Shown here: piece by piece, positions 34,297 through 43,792 of the stretch | Position numbering within the stretch: position 1 is the stretch's first letter | Layout: each line of letters opens with the position of its first letter | Assembly (NCBI GenBank): GCA_963675235.2 | Contig: CAXXFU010000002.1 | Location: 496,001 to 560,000 of the forward strand | DNA: 64,000 nt | Origin: JAHJQZ01 sp963675235 | GTDB lineage: Bacteria; Pseudomonadota; Alphaproteobacteria; Rhizobiales; Devosiaceae | Direction: 5' to 3' | Notes under the pieces: generated by a model | The model's input: the letters and a program-made list of their open reading frames with translations, nothing else | Databases searched by the model: none | What the model was told of the DNA's origin: nothing | Translations under genes and position numbers: made by a program

Positions 34297-35214
34297 ATGA
34301 CCAGAGCTTTGTCAGGGATTCTGCCTGTCGCCCCGACGCCATTTCATGCCGACGGGCAGGTGGACGTGGATGGCATGCGGCGCGTTCTCGATTGCATGAT
34401 CGACCAGGGCGTCGATGCCATCTGCATCCTGGCCAATTACTCCGAGCAGTTCGTGCTGTCCGATGACGAGCGGACCCTGCTGACCCGCCTGAGCCTCGAA
34501 CATGTCGGCGGGCGGGTGCCGGTGATCGTCACCATTTCGCATTTTTCCACCGGGATCGTCGTCGAGCGCGCCCGTGCCGCCGAGGCGATGGGGGCGTCGA
34601 TGGTGATGATGATGCCGCCCTATCATGGTGTCGGGCTGGTGCCGGCCGAAGCCGGAATTTACGAGCACTTCGCCGCCGTCAACGCCGCGATCTCCATCCC
34701 CGTCATGGTGCAGGACGCGCCTTTATCGGGCGTGTCGCTGCCGGTGCCGCTGCTGGTGCGCATGGCGCGCGAACTGGAGCAGGTGCGTTTTTTCAAGATC
34801 GAAACGCCCTTTGCCGCCGACAAGCTGGCGGCTTTGATCGCGGAAGGCGGAGACGCCATTCTCGGCCCCTACGATGGCGAGGAGGCGGTGACTCTTCTGG
34901 CCGACCTCGATGCCGGGGCCCGAGGTACGATGAGCTCGGCCATGTTGCCCGATAGGATCAGGCCGATCATCACCGCCTTCCATGCCGGCGACGACAAGGC
35001 GGCGCTGAAAGGCTGGCAGCAGATCCTGCCGCTGATCAACCACGAGAACAGGCAATGCGGGTTGCGCGCCAGCAAGACGGTGATGCAGGCGGGCGGGGTC
35101 ATCAAATCCGATCATGTTCGGCATCCGCTGAAGCCCTTGAGCGAGCGCACTCGCATGCGGTTGCTTCAGCTTGCGAGCGAACTCGATCTGGTTGCGATGC
35201 GCTGGGGAAAATAG
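34297..35214 (+). CDS. L-2-keto-3-deoxyarabonate dehydratase-like enzyme (DHDPS family)
   Basis: A 305-residue class I aldolase-fold enzyme that would dehydrate a 2-keto-3-deoxy pentonate to alpha-ketoglutarate semialdehyde, the substrate of the adjacent dehydrogenase. The Schiff-base Lys is in VRFFKIETPFAADKL. ILANYSEQFVLSDDER, DGEEAVTLLADL and the C-terminal LPLINHENRQCGLRASKTVM resemble L-2-keto-3-deoxyarabonate dehydratase of Azospirillum more than dihydrodipicolinate synthase. ATG 34297 has GGGGAGG upstream. The open frame runs further 5', but that part is antisense to the dehydrogenase gene. Confidence 0.88.
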   Translation: MTRALSGILPVAPTPFHADGQVDVDGMRRVLDCMIDQGVDAICILANYSEQFVLSDDERTLLTRLSLEHVGGRVPVIVTISHFSTGIVVERARAAEAMGASMVMMMPPYHGVGLVPAEAGIYEHFAAVNAAISIPVMVQDAPLSGVSLPVPLLVRMARELEQVRFFKIETPFAADKLAALIAEGGDAILGPYDGEEAVTLLADLDAGARGTMSSAMLPDRIRPIITAFHAGDDKAALKGWQQILPLINHENRQCGLRASKTVMQAGGVIKSDHVRHPLKPLSERTRMRLLQLASELDLVAMRWGK

Positions 35215-35257
35215 GCGTCATGTCAGAAGGTTGCTGACGGGTTCTGATGTCCTGATT

Positions 35258-37567
35258 CTAGCTTAGCGCCGCGATAGCCGCCTGGCCGAGCGCCAATCCG
35301 CCATCATTGGCCGGCGCGTCGCGCTGCACAAGAACCGCGAGCCCGGCATCGGAAAGCCGGGTGTGCAGACCTTCGAGCAGCAAGCGGTTCTGCATGACGC
35401 CACCGGAAAGGGCGACGCGCGAAATGCCAGTTTCCTCGGCGAGCGTATGCATCAATTCCGTCAAGGCCACGATGAGCCCGTTGTGGAAACGCGCGGCGAT
35501 CAGGCCCGTCTCCGTATTCTTGCCGAGATCGTCGAACAGCGCTTTCCAGAGCGGCGTCCAGGTGAGGCTATATGCCGATCCGCGACGTTCGATGGCTGAC
35601 GGATAGGCACCGGCGTCTGCCACATGCGGCGTCGCCAGGGCTTCGAGCGCCATTGCCGCCTGGCCTTCGAAATCCTGTTGCTCGAAGGCGATGCCGAGTG
35701 CTGCCGCAACGGCGTCGAACAGCCTCCCGGCCGACGAGGTGAGGGGGGCGTTGACCCCGCGCGCCATCATCGAGGCGATGAGGTCGAGCGGCTTGCCGGC
35801 AAGTGCTGTGGCAGGCGCGGTGCCGGCGACATGGTCGCGCCAGCCCGGACCGAATGCAACGCCTAGTTGTGCCACCAGGTTGCGCCAGGGCTCGCGCTGG
35901 GCACGGTCGCCGCCCGGCTGCGGCACCGGGTCGAGATAGCCGAGACGCTCGAAGCTGCGATAGCCGCCGACAAGCACTTCGCCGCCCCAGATGGTGTTGT
36001 CGCTGCCAAGCCCCAGTCCATCGAGGACAATGCCGATGGTTGTGTCGTCATCCGGGGAGACCTGGTTGTCGGCAAGGCAGGAGGCGAAGTGAGCGTGGTG
36101 ATGCTGGATGCGGACGATGCGCGCGCCCGCTTCGGCGGCCAGTTCCTCGCCCCAGCGCGTCGACAGGTAATCCGGGTGCTGGTCGACGGCGATCACCTCC
36201 GGGGTGAAACGATAGAGATTGCGGTAGAGCGCCAAGGACTTGCGGTAATCGGCATAGGTGGCGGCGTTTTCGAGATCGCCCATGTGCTGAGAAAGGATCG
36301 CCTCGCCGTCGCGCATCAGGCAGAAGGCCGATTTGAGCCCGCCGCCCATGGCCAGCACGCGCGGTGTATCGGCAAAGCCGGGGCCGGGACGGAGGGTTGC
36401 CGGGGCCAGTCCACGTCCGCGCCGCAACACCTGCACGCCCGGTCCGTCGATACGGGTGACGGAATCGTCGAGCCGGTTGACGATGTCGCGGTCGTGCATG
36501 AGGGAGAAATCGGCGATACCGTCCAGCCTTGCCCGCGCATCATCATTGTCGATCGCCTGCGGTTCCTCGCTGAGATTGCCCGAGGTCAGGACGATGGGAA
36601 TGTCGAGTTGGGCCATCAGCAGGTGATGAAGGGGTGAATAGGCGAGCATGAAGCCGACAAGGCGCTGGTCCGGCGCCACGCCGGGTGCCAGCGGTTCGCC
36701 GGCCATTTCGAGCAGAACGATGGGGGCAACACTGGAGCTCAGAAGGGTTTCTTCGGCTTCACACACCTTGGCGAAGCGCCTGATCGCATCGACCGTTCCA
36801 GCCATCAGCGCCAGCGGTTTGCTCGGTCGGTGCTTGCGGCGGCGCAATTCGGCGACAGCTGCTTCGCTGGTCGCGTCGCAAGCGAGGTGAAAACCGCCAA
36901 TACCCTTGATGGCGCCGATCTCGCCTGCCTTCAATCGGCGCGCCGCTTCGGCGATGGCATCGCCATCGATACGCATGCCCTTGGCGTGTTCGAGCCAGAG
37001 CTGCGGTCCGCAGACGGGACAGGCATTGGGCTGGGCATGGAAGCGCCGGTCGGCAGGGTCGGTGTATTCACGTCCGCAATCCGGGCACATCTCGAACACC
37101 CGCATCGACGTCTGCGCCCGGTCATAAGGGATGGCCTTGATGATCGACAGGCGCGGGCCGCAATGGGTGCAATTGGTGAAGGCGTAGCCGAAGCGGCGAT
37201 TGGCCGGATCGAAGATCTCGTCGCGGCAGGCCGGGCAGGTGGCGGCATCGGGCACGACACCGGTCTGTATGTCGGTGTTGGCGCTTTCAACGATGTCGAA
37301 ACCTTCGGGCGGTGTGCCGGCCTCCAGCGTTTCGAAGCTGACGGTATCGACCCGCGCCAACGGTGGTGCGTCGGTCTTCAGGCGTTCGGCAAATCGGTCG
37401 AGCGCGTCGTCCTTGCCCCATGCGAGGATTTCGACGCCCTCGCCGTCGTTGAGCACTTGGCCCAGCAGCGCTTCCTCATGGGCCAGCCGCCAGACGAAGG
37501 GCCGGAACCCCACGCCCTGTACCAGTCCGCGTACGCGGAATTTTCGGCCTGAAAGCGGCTTGCTCAT
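35258..37567 (-). CDS. hypF: HypF, carbamoyltransferase of [NiFe]-hydrogenase maturation
   Basis: A 769-residue protein, near the usual HypF length. It makes the thiocarbamate on HypE that becomes the active-site cyanide ligands. In order: acylphosphatase-like domain (VRGLVQGVGFRPFVWRLA), two zinc-finger pairs (CPACRDEI/CTHCG and CPDCGREY/CPVCG), a YrdC-like domain (AIKGIGGFHLACDA, RRRKHRPSKPLALM) and a Kae1-like C-terminal domain with HHHAHFASCLADN. It is the last gene of the hox-hyp run, convergent with the keto-deoxyarabonate dehydratase gene. Confidence 0.97.
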   Translation of the reverse strand: MSKPLSGRKFRVRGLVQGVGFRPFVWRLAHEEALLGQVLNDGEGVEILAWGKDDALDRFAERLKTDAPPLARVDTVSFETLEAGTPPEGFDIVESANTDIQTGVVPDAATCPACRDEIFDPANRRFGYAFTNCTHCGPRLSIIKAIPYDRAQTSMRVFEMCPDCGREYTDPADRRFHAQPNACPVCGPQLWLEHAKGMRIDGDAIAEAARRLKAGEIGAIKGIGGFHLACDATSEAAVAELRRRKHRPSKPLALMAGTVDAIRRFAKVCEAEETLLSSSVAPIVLLEMAGEPLAPGVAPDQRLVGFMLAYSPLHHLLMAQLDIPIVLTSGNLSEEPQAIDNDDARARLDGIADFSLMHDRDIVNRLDDSVTRIDGPGVQVLRRGRGLAPATLRPGPGFADTPRVLAMGGGLKSAFCLMRDGEAILSQHMGDLENAATYADYRKSLALYRNLYRFTPEVIAVDQHPDYLSTRWGEELAAEAGARIVRIQHHHAHFASCLADNQVSPDDDTTIGIVLDGLGLGSDNTIWGGEVLVGGYRSFERLGYLDPVPQPGGDRAQREPWRNLVAQLGVAFGPGWRDHVAGTAPATALAGKPLDLIASMMARGVNAPLTSSAGRLFDAVAAALGIAFEQQDFEGQAAMALEALATPHVADAGAYPSAIERRGSAYSLTWTPLWKALFDDLGKNTETGLIAARFHNGLIVALTELMHTLAEETGISRVALSGGVMQNRLLLEGLHTRLSDAGLAVLVQRDAPANDGGLALGQAAIAALS

Positions 37568-37576
37568 GGGGAGAGC

Positions 37577-38614
37577 TTAGCAAATGCGCGGCAATTGCTC
37601 GCCGGCGATCCAGTCGACGACGCGCGTGCCGCCGAAACCGGTCTTCATCTGGATGAGATGGGCATCGTCTTCGATAACCGTGCCGATGCGGGCGGCGTTT
37701 TCGCCAAGCGGGTGGGCGCGCATGATGGCGACGAGCTTTTCCGCGTCCGAGTCTTCGCAAATGCAGATCAGCTTGCCTTCGTTGGCGACATAGAGCGCGT
37801 CGAGGCCGAGGAACTCGCAGGCAGCGGAGACATCGGGGCGAACCGGGATGGCCTTTTCGTCGAGCATCATGCCGACCCCGGAGGCCGAAGCAATCTCGTT
37901 GAGCGTTGCCGCGAGGCCGCCGCGCGTCGGGTCGCGCAGGGTCGTGATATTGGGCACGGCGGCAAGCATCTGGTCGATCATGCCGTTGAGTGCGGCGCAA
38001 TCGGAAACGATCTCGGTCTCGAATTCGAGGCTCTCGCGCTTGGAAAGGATGGCGACACCGTGGTCGCCGATGGTGCCGGAAACGAGTACCGCCTGACCGG
38101 GCCGTGCCGTATCGCCGGCCGTGCTGACGCCTTCGGGCACGACGCCGATGCCGGTTGTCGAGATGAAGACACCGTCGCCCTTGCCTTTTTCGACGACCTT
38201 GGTGTCGCCGGTGGCGATGGTGACGTCGGCTGCCCTGGCCGCTGCGGCCATGGACATGACGATCCGTTCAAGATCGGCGAGGGGGAAGCCCTCTTCGAGG
38301 ATGAAGCCGACGGAGAGATAGAGCGGCTTTGCGCCCATCATGGCAACGTCGTTGACCGTGCCGTTGATCGAGAGTGCGCCAATGTCGCCGCCGGGGAAGA
38401 ACAGCGGCGTGATGACGTGACTGTCGGTCGAGATGACGACACGACCGGGCGGAAGGTCGACCAGTGCGCCATCATTGCCCTGGTCGAGCACCGGGTTGGC
38501 GAAATGCTTGTGGAACAGGGTGCGGATCAGCTCGGCCATGGCACGTCCGCCGCCGCCATGGGTCATGTCGACGCTGCCCGAAAGGGTCGAAGGACCCGAT
38601 GTCATTTCACTCAT
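37577..38614 (-). CDS. hypE: HypE, cyanide-ligand synthesis enzyme
   Basis: A 345-residue PurM/SelD-like ATPase that dehydrates the thiocarbamate on its C-terminal Cys to thiocyanate. The chain ends PRIC, the diagnostic HypE terminus. The N-terminal ATP loop reads HGGGGRAMAELI and the phosphate-binding strand VVISTDSHVITPLFFPGGDIG. Its start overlaps the hypD stop (ATGA), so longer in-frame readings are rejected. Confidence 0.97.
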   Translation of the reverse strand: MSEMTSGPSTLSGSVDMTHGGGGRAMAELIRTLFHKHFANPVLDQGNDGALVDLPPGRVVISTDSHVITPLFFPGGDIGALSINGTVNDVAMMGAKPLYLSVGFILEEGFPLADLERIVMSMAAAARAADVTIATGDTKVVEKGKGDGVFISTTGIGVVPEGVSTAGDTARPGQAVLVSGTIGDHGVAILSKRESLEFETEIVSDCAALNGMIDQMLAAVPNITTLRDPTRGGLAATLNEIASASGVGMMLDEKAIPVRPDVSAACEFLGLDALYVANEGKLICICEDSDAEKLVAIMRAHPLGENAARIGTVIEDDAHLIQMKTGFGGTRVVDWIAGEQLPRIC

Positions 38615-39762
38615 GCGATTTCGGCCTGTTTCGCCTCGTTCTTGTTGCGGAAGCGGCCATAGGTCCAGTAGGCGGCGCAGGCGCCTTCGGAGGAGACCAT
38701 GCACGAGCCCATCGGGTTGTCCGGTGTGCACACGGTGCCGAAGAGCTTGCACTCGGTCGGTTTCTTGACACCGCGCAGGATCGCCGGGCATTCGCAGGAC
38801 TTGGTCTCGCGCGACTGCTTGGCGGAAATCTCGAAACGCTTCTCGGCATCGTAGAAGGCGTATTTGTCCTTCAGGCGCAGCGCCGAATTCGCCACCGAGC
38901 CGAGGCCGCGCCATTCGAAGCTCTCGCGCAGCTCCAGCACCTCGTCGACCAGCGCCTGCGCCTTGAGATTGCCGTCGCGGGTGACGACGCGGGTGTATTC
39001 GTTCTCGACCTCGCAGCGACCGGTCTTGATCTGGCGGATCAGCATCAGCACCGACTGCATGACATCGAGCGGTTCGAAACCGCAAATGACGACAGGTTTC
39101 TGGTACTTTTCTGCGGCTTTTTCATATGGTTTCGAGCCGATGACGGCACTGACATGCGAGGGGCCGAGAAAACCGTCGATCCGCGCCGGTCCGCCGGGGG
39201 CGAAATCCTCGCTGTCGAGGATGTGGCCGATAGCTGCCGGGGTCAGGACGTGATTGACGAAGACCGAGAAGTTCTTCAGCCCTTCCTTTTCAGCCTGCAG
39301 CACGGCGACGGCGGTGGGCGGCGTCGTTGTCTCGAAGCCAATGGCAAAGAAGATGACCTGTTTGTCCGGACTGTCGCGGGCGATCTTGAGGGCGTCCATG
39401 GTCGAATAGACCATGCGAATGTCGGCACCATCTGCCTTGGCCTTGATGAGCGAACGCTGCTTGGTGCCCGGCACCCGCATCATGTCGCCGTAAGAGCACA
39501 GAATCGCCCCATGCCTTTCGGCCAGTTCGACCGCGTCGTCGAGACGTCGGACCGGCAGCACACAGACCGGGCAGCCGGGTCCGTGGACGAAATGGACGTT
39601 TTTGGGCATCAGGTCCTGCACGCCGTAGCGGAAGATGGCGTGCGTGTGCCCGCCGCAGAACTCCATGAAGTAGTAGTCGAGATCGCCGGCAGCTTCCTCG
39701 GCAATGGTTGCGGCGAGTTTCTCGGCTACGGCGTGGTCGCGGAACTCGTCGACATATCTCAT
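38611..39762 (-). CDS. hypD: HypD, Fe(CN)2CO assembly scaffold
   Basis: A 383-residue iron-sulfur protein on which, with HypC, the iron cofactor is built. Motifs: FCGGHTHAIF, HGPGCPVCVLP, GFETTTPPTA, and the C-terminal cluster ligands in CECPAILRGVKKPTECKLFG and ACAAYW. Overlaps both hypC and hypE by four bases. Confidence 0.97.
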   Translation of the reverse strand: MRYVDEFRDHAVAEKLAATIAEEAAGDLDYYFMEFCGGHTHAIFRYGVQDLMPKNVHFVHGPGCPVCVLPVRRLDDAVELAERHGAILCSYGDMMRVPGTKQRSLIKAKADGADIRMVYSTMDALKIARDSPDKQVIFFAIGFETTTPPTAVAVLQAEKEGLKNFSVFVNHVLTPAAIGHILDSEDFAPGGPARIDGFLGPSHVSAVIGSKPYEKAAEKYQKPVVICGFEPLDVMQSVLMLIRQIKTGRCEVENEYTRVVTRDGNLKAQALVDEVLELRESFEWRGLGSVANSALRLKDKYAFYDAEKRFEISAKQSRETKSCECPAILRGVKKPTECKLFGTVCTPDNPMGSCMVSSEGACAAYWTYGRFRNKNEAKQAEIA

Positions 39763-40016
39763 TGCGAGTCCTCGGTGATTTCGGCCATTTCCTCGGCCAG
39801 CAAGCCGCCTTCGCGCATCAGGTCGAGCGTGCGTTGCGCTTCGTCTTCACTGAGCTTGTTGAGGGCATAGCCGACATGGACGAGCACGTAGTCGCCGATG
39901 GCCGCATCCTCGATCAGAGCCGTCGAGATCTTCTTCCTTATGCCTTCAAGCGAGACGATGGCGGTCGCGTCGCTTTCTTCGACGGAGACGATCTTGGCCG
40001 GAATGGCGAGACACAT
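39759..40016 (-). CDS. hypC: HypC, [NiFe]-hydrogenase chaperone
   Basis: An 85-residue HypC/HupF-family chaperone starting MCLAIPAKIV; the Cys2 exposed after Met removal binds the iron fragment. ATG 40016 is chosen for that reason over an upstream in-frame ATG. It overlaps hypD by four bases and follows hypB by 111 bases. Confidence 0.95.
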   Translation of the reverse strand: MCLAIPAKIVSVEESDATAIVSLEGIRKKISTALIEDAAIGDYVLVHVGYALNKLSEDEAQRTLDLMREGGLLAEEMAEITEDSQ

Positions 40017-40127
40017 GAACCTGACTCCTGTTCGGCGTTGGGCCGTGACGGATCCGACGCAAAATGTGCCGGACACCATCCAGTTTTAAGGCGTGGCGGG
40101 ACCGCGCCGCAAGTCCCCTTGGTTGCC

Positions 40128-40949
40128 TCAGACGCTTTCGAGCTCGTGGCCGGCCATGGCCATGGCGCGGGCGCCCATCAACCAGGCGATCCAGTTGTCG
40201 AGGCCTTCGCCGGAGCGCGCCGAGACGGCCAGAACCTTGATGCCCGGCTTGACGCGGCGGGCGTTGGCGCTTGCCACCTCCATGTCGAAATCGACATAGG
40301 GCAACAAGTCGGTCTTGTTGATCAGGACGAGGTCCGACGCGGCAAAAATATCGGGATATTTCAGCGGCTTGTCGTCGCCTTCGGTCACCGAGAGAATGAC
40401 CACCTTGTGCGCTTCGCCGAGATCGAAGCCGGCCGGGCACACGAGGTTTCCGACGTTCTCGATGAAAACGACCGAACCGTCGGCCGGGCCGAGATGCTCG
40501 ATCGCGTGTCCGACCATATGGGCGTCGAGGTGGCAGCCCTTGCCGGTGTTGATCTGAATGGCTTCGGCGCCGGTCTTGCGAATGCGGTCGGCATCATTGG
40601 CGGTCTGCTGGTCGCCTTCGACGACATAGGGCACGAGCTTGCCCTGTAGCTTCTCGATGGTCTTGCACAGCAGCTCGGTCTTGCCCGAGCCAGGGCTCGA
40701 CACAAGATTGAGCGCCAGGATACCTCGTGCGCCAAGCATGGCGCGGTTGCCTTCGGCCAGGGCGTTGTTCTTGGCCAGAAGATCGCGCTCGACGGCGACA
40801 ACACGGGATTCGGTATCCCCGCCGTGGTCGTGGTCGTGAGTGTGGCCATGATCGTGGTCGTGATGATGGTGGTGATGGTCGTGGCCGTGAGAATGCTCAT
40901 GACCCTCGATCGTCACCTCGCCTTTGCCGCAACCGCAGGTGGCACACAT
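40128..40949 (-). CDS. hypB: HypB, nickel-inserting GTPase with His-rich N-terminus
   Basis: A 273-residue SIMIBI-class GTPase that supplies nickel. The N-terminal MCATCGCGKGE holds the high-affinity nickel motif; a His/Asp tract (residues 17-45) follows and could store nickel. The P-loop is SSPGSGKTELL, followed by EGDQQTANDADRI, GKGCHLDAHMV with metal-binding Cys/His, and NKTDLLPY. Start overlaps the hypA stop as ATGA. Confidence 0.97.
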   Translation of the reverse strand: MCATCGCGKGEVTIEGHEHSHGHDHHHHHHDHDHGHTHDHDHGGDTESRVVAVERDLLAKNNALAEGNRAMLGARGILALNLVSSPGSGKTELLCKTIEKLQGKLVPYVVEGDQQTANDADRIRKTGAEAIQINTGKGCHLDAHMVGHAIEHLGPADGSVVFIENVGNLVCPAGFDLGEAHKVVILSVTEGDDKPLKYPDIFAASDLVLINKTDLLPYVDFDMEVASANARRVKPGIKVLAVSARSGEGLDNWIAWLMGARAMAMAGHELESV

Positions 40950-41290
40950 CAGGTGACCTCCATTTCCTTGATACGCAGGGCGTCGCCGCCACTTATCTGC
41001 AACTCGGTGCCCCCACAATTAGGGCATGGGTCGAACCGGTCGTTGATCTGGACCAATTCGAAGCAGGAAAGACAACGTGCCTCGGCCGGTGGCGTGACGA
41101 TATCGAGCTTCGCGCCGTCGGCCAAGGTGCCGGCCATCACAACATCGAAACCGAAACGCATGGCTTCGGGTTCAACCGAGGACAGCGGGCCGATCTCGAG
41201 AACGATGCGCGTGATCTTCTCGAACTTTCCTGTCTCGGCTTCGGATTTCAGAATGTCGAGCAGGCTTTCACAAAGCGAAAGCTCATGCAT
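40949..41290 (-). CDS. hypA: HypA, nickel chaperone
   Basis: A 113-residue protein with the nickel-binding MHELSLCESL start (His2) and a zinc site made of CLSCFEL and CPNCGGTEL. It delivers nickel to the large subunit with HypB. Overlaps the protease gene by eight bases and hypB by one codon's worth. Confidence 0.97.
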   Translation of the reverse strand: MHELSLCESLLDILKSEAETGKFEKITRIVLEIGPLSSVEPEAMRFGFDVVMAGTLADGAKLDIVTPPAEARCLSCFELVQINDRFDPCPNCGGTELQISGGDALRIKEMEVT

Positions 41291-41762
41291 CGGCAGGGTT
41301 CTCTTCCCCGATGCCGTACGTGGCGGACGCCTTGGCGTACCAGTCGAGGAAAAACGCTTCGGCCTCGTCGAGATGGGTCTTGGCTTCTTCGCTCAGACCT
41401 TCCTTGACCTCGCCATAATCCCAGCCGGCAATGCCGAGAATGAATGCCGGCGGCGTGCTGCCGTAAAGCGTGCCCGCCAGTGTCAGCACCGCTTCCGGGC
41501 TCAGCTCATGGCTGCCCATGCCGGTGGCGCCGCCACCGGTGACCGGCCGGAACGAGAACGAGCCCTCGGCACCGATCTCGGCATCGGCGAAGATCACCAT
41601 GTCAGCCTCGGAGGCGGCGAGGGCATGATCGACGGTCAACTGGTAGTCGATGTCGATATCGAGCCCTGCCGGTGCGGCTTTTTCGATCCGTTCCGCAAAA
41701 AGCGGACCAAGGCCGTCGTCGCCGCGGCCTTGGTTACCGAATCCGATCAGGAGTGCAGCCAT
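41283..41762 (-). CDS. [NiFe]-hydrogenase maturation protease (HoxW/HyaD type)
   Basis: A 159-residue endopeptidase that trims the HoxH C-terminal extension after nickel insertion. IGFGNQGRGDDGLGPLFAERI carries the nickel-sensing Asp, and DMVIFADAEIGAEGSF the second acidic site; HELSP(E) follows. It lies three bases after hoxH. Confidence 0.92.
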   Translation of the reverse strand: MAALLIGFGNQGRGDDGLGPLFAERIEKAAPAGLDIDIDYQLTVDHALAASEADMVIFADAEIGAEGSFSFRPVTGGGATGMGSHELSPEAVLTLAGTLYGSTPPAFILGIAGWDYGEVKEGLSEEAKTHLDEAEAFFLDWYAKASATYGIGEENPADA

Positions 41763-41765
41763 AAA

Positions 41766-43211
41766 TCAGGCCGTCTCCATCGTGTCGCGCGAGGCAATGA
41801 CCTTGCCTTCGGCGTCCTGGATCTCGACCTGGAGCGGCATCTGCCCGAGGGCATGGGTCGCGCAGGACAAGCAGGGATCATAGGCGCGGATCGCGACTTC
41901 GATGTGGTTGAGCATGCCTTCGGTCACCTGTGCGTGGCCTGAGATGTGCTTCATGGCCACGTCCTTGACGGCGCGGTTCATGCCTTCATTGTTGTGGGTC
42001 GTCGACACAATCAGGTTGCAGTAGGTGACCTGATCGTTCTCGTCCACCTTGTAGTGGTGGATAAGGTTGCCGCGCGGTGCCTCGATGACGCCGACGCCTT
42101 CTTCGCGACGGTCGCCCTTGGCCACCAGGTCTGTGCCCTGAAGGTCGGGATCGTTGAGCAGTTCGCGGATCTTTTCGACGCAGTGCAGGACCTCGATCAT
42201 GCGGGCCCAGTGATTGCCCAGCGATGTGGTGTTGGGCTTACCGTCGGTGACCGCACGCAGTTCGTTGAGCGCGTCATTGGCCAGCGGCGTGTCGATGAAG
42301 TCGACATTGTTGAGGCGCGCCAGCGGACCCACACGATACCAGCCGGTTTCCGGCGTCATTTCCTTGTAGTACGGGAACTTCATGTAGGACCAGGAGCGGA
42401 CGTCCTCGGTCACGTAGTTGTAGTAGTCCTTGTTGGGGACGTTATCGACAAGGATGTCGCCGTCCGGACCCTTCATGCGGAAGTTGCCGTTGTACAGGTC
42501 GAGTGCGCCGTCTTCGCGGACGATCGACATGTAGTTCGACGGGAAGGCGCCGAAGGAGTTCACCAGGTCGAGGTGACCGAGCGTGTAGTCCTTGGCCAGC
42601 GCCACCGCATCCTCGACCCACTTGGTCATCTCGTCGATGTCCTTGAGGAACTCGTCGCGTTTCTCGACGGAGAGGTTGCGGTTGATGCCGCCCGGGATGG
42701 CGCCGGTGCCATGCACCTTCTTGCCGGCGGTGGCGTGGATGATTTCCTGGCCATATTTGCGCATCATCACGGCACGGCGGCCGAGTTCGGGATTCTCCTT
42801 GAGAATCTCGAAGACGTTGCGCTTGGCGGCAGGCGCGTCGAACCCGAACAGAAGGTCCGGCGCGGCGAGGTGGAAGAAGTGCAGCACGTGAGACTGCATC
42901 ACCTGGCCGTAATGCATCAGACGACGCATCTTTTCAGCGGTCGGCGGCAGCACGTCGACGCCGGCGATCATGTCCATCGCCTTGGCGGCGGCGAGATGGT
43001 GGCTCACCGGGCAGATGCCGCACAGACGCTGCACGACGACCGGGACTTCCCACATCAGGCGCCCACGAATGAAGCGCTCGAAGCCGCGGAACTCGACGAT
43101 GTGAAGCCGGGCTTCCTCGACCTCGTTGTCTTCGTTCATGTGGATGGTGACCTTGCCGTGTCCTTCGACACGCGTCACCGGGGCTATTTCGATAAGTCTG
43201 GGTTCGGCCAT
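41766..43211 (-). CDS. hoxH: Bidirectional [NiFe] hydrogenase large subunit (HoxH)
   Basis: A 481-residue catalytic subunit. The N-terminal nickel ligands are in QRLCGICPVSHH (L1) and the C-terminal ones in DPCLSCATH (L2). Beyond His the chain extends 28 residues (ALGQMPLQVEI...), which is the peptide cleaved in maturation. The motif set and the hoxF, U, Y, H order fit group 3d NAD-linked hydrogenases. ATG 43211 (MAEPRLIEIAP) is chosen to match the family N-terminus. It lies 11 bases after hoxY. Confidence 0.96.
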   Translation of the reverse strand: MAEPRLIEIAPVTRVEGHGKVTIHMNEDNEVEEARLHIVEFRGFERFIRGRLMWEVPVVVQRLCGICPVSHHLAAAKAMDMIAGVDVLPPTAEKMRRLMHYGQVMQSHVLHFFHLAAPDLLFGFDAPAAKRNVFEILKENPELGRRAVMMRKYGQEIIHATAGKKVHGTGAIPGGINRNLSVEKRDEFLKDIDEMTKWVEDAVALAKDYTLGHLDLVNSFGAFPSNYMSIVREDGALDLYNGNFRMKGPDGDILVDNVPNKDYYNYVTEDVRSWSYMKFPYYKEMTPETGWYRVGPLARLNNVDFIDTPLANDALNELRAVTDGKPNTTSLGNHWARMIEVLHCVEKIRELLNDPDLQGTDLVAKGDRREEGVGVIEAPRGNLIHHYKVDENDQVTYCNLIVSTTHNNEGMNRAVKDVAMKHISGHAQVTEGMLNHIEVAIRAYDPCLSCATHALGQMPLQVEIQDAEGKVIASRDTMETA

Positions 43212-43222
43212 TTTTCTCGATC

Positions 43223-43792
43223 CTAGTCGAACTTGATCAGTTCGCGCTCGAAGCCACGGAACTTGCCGGTCAGCAGGCCGGCGAGCGTGTTGAAGATGAT
43301 GTCGCCGCTCGGGGCACATCCGGGGATGTTGTAGTCGATTTCGACCACTTCCGAGCAGGGATAGACCTTGTCGAGCACAAGCGGCAACGCCGGATCGTTG
43401 GGAATCTGGTGCGTCGTGTTGCGGATATACTTGCCGGTAATGTAGGCCTCCTCAAGGCATTCGAGCAAAGGATTGTCCGAATGCATCACTGCGTTCCTCA
43501 TCGCGGGAAGGCCACCCATGATGGCGCATTGCCCGAGGGCGATGAGCACGTCGCAGTTCTTGCGGAAGTCCCGCAGGACGTGGACGTTCTCCTCGTTGCA
43601 GCAACCGCCTTCGATGATGCCGATGTCGCAGCGACCGGTGAACTTCTTGATGTCGTTGACCGGCGAGCGGTCGAACTCGACCAGCTTCATCAGTTCGATC
43701 AGGCGTTCATCGATGTCCAGGATCGCCATGTGGCAGCCGAAGCACCCGGCCAGTGACGCGGTTGCAATCCGCGCTTTTCTAAGTTCAGGCAT
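43223..43792 (-). CDS. hoxY: Bidirectional [NiFe] hydrogenase small subunit (HoxY)
   Basis: A 189-residue small subunit. Cysteines for the proximal [4Fe-4S] cluster occur in LAGCFGCHMA, EGGCCNEEN, VYPCSE and IPGCAPSGD. There is no Tat leader, as expected for a cytoplasmic enzyme. Overlaps hoxU by eight bases. Confidence 0.95.
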   Translation of the reverse strand: MPELRKARIATASLAGCFGCHMAILDIDERLIELMKLVEFDRSPVNDIKKFTGRCDIGIIEGGCCNEENVHVLRDFRKNCDVLIALGQCAIMGGLPAMRNAVMHSDNPLLECLEEAYITGKYIRNTTHQIPNDPALPLVLDKVYPCSEVVEIDYNIPGCAPSGDIIFNTLAGLLTGKFRGFERELIKFD

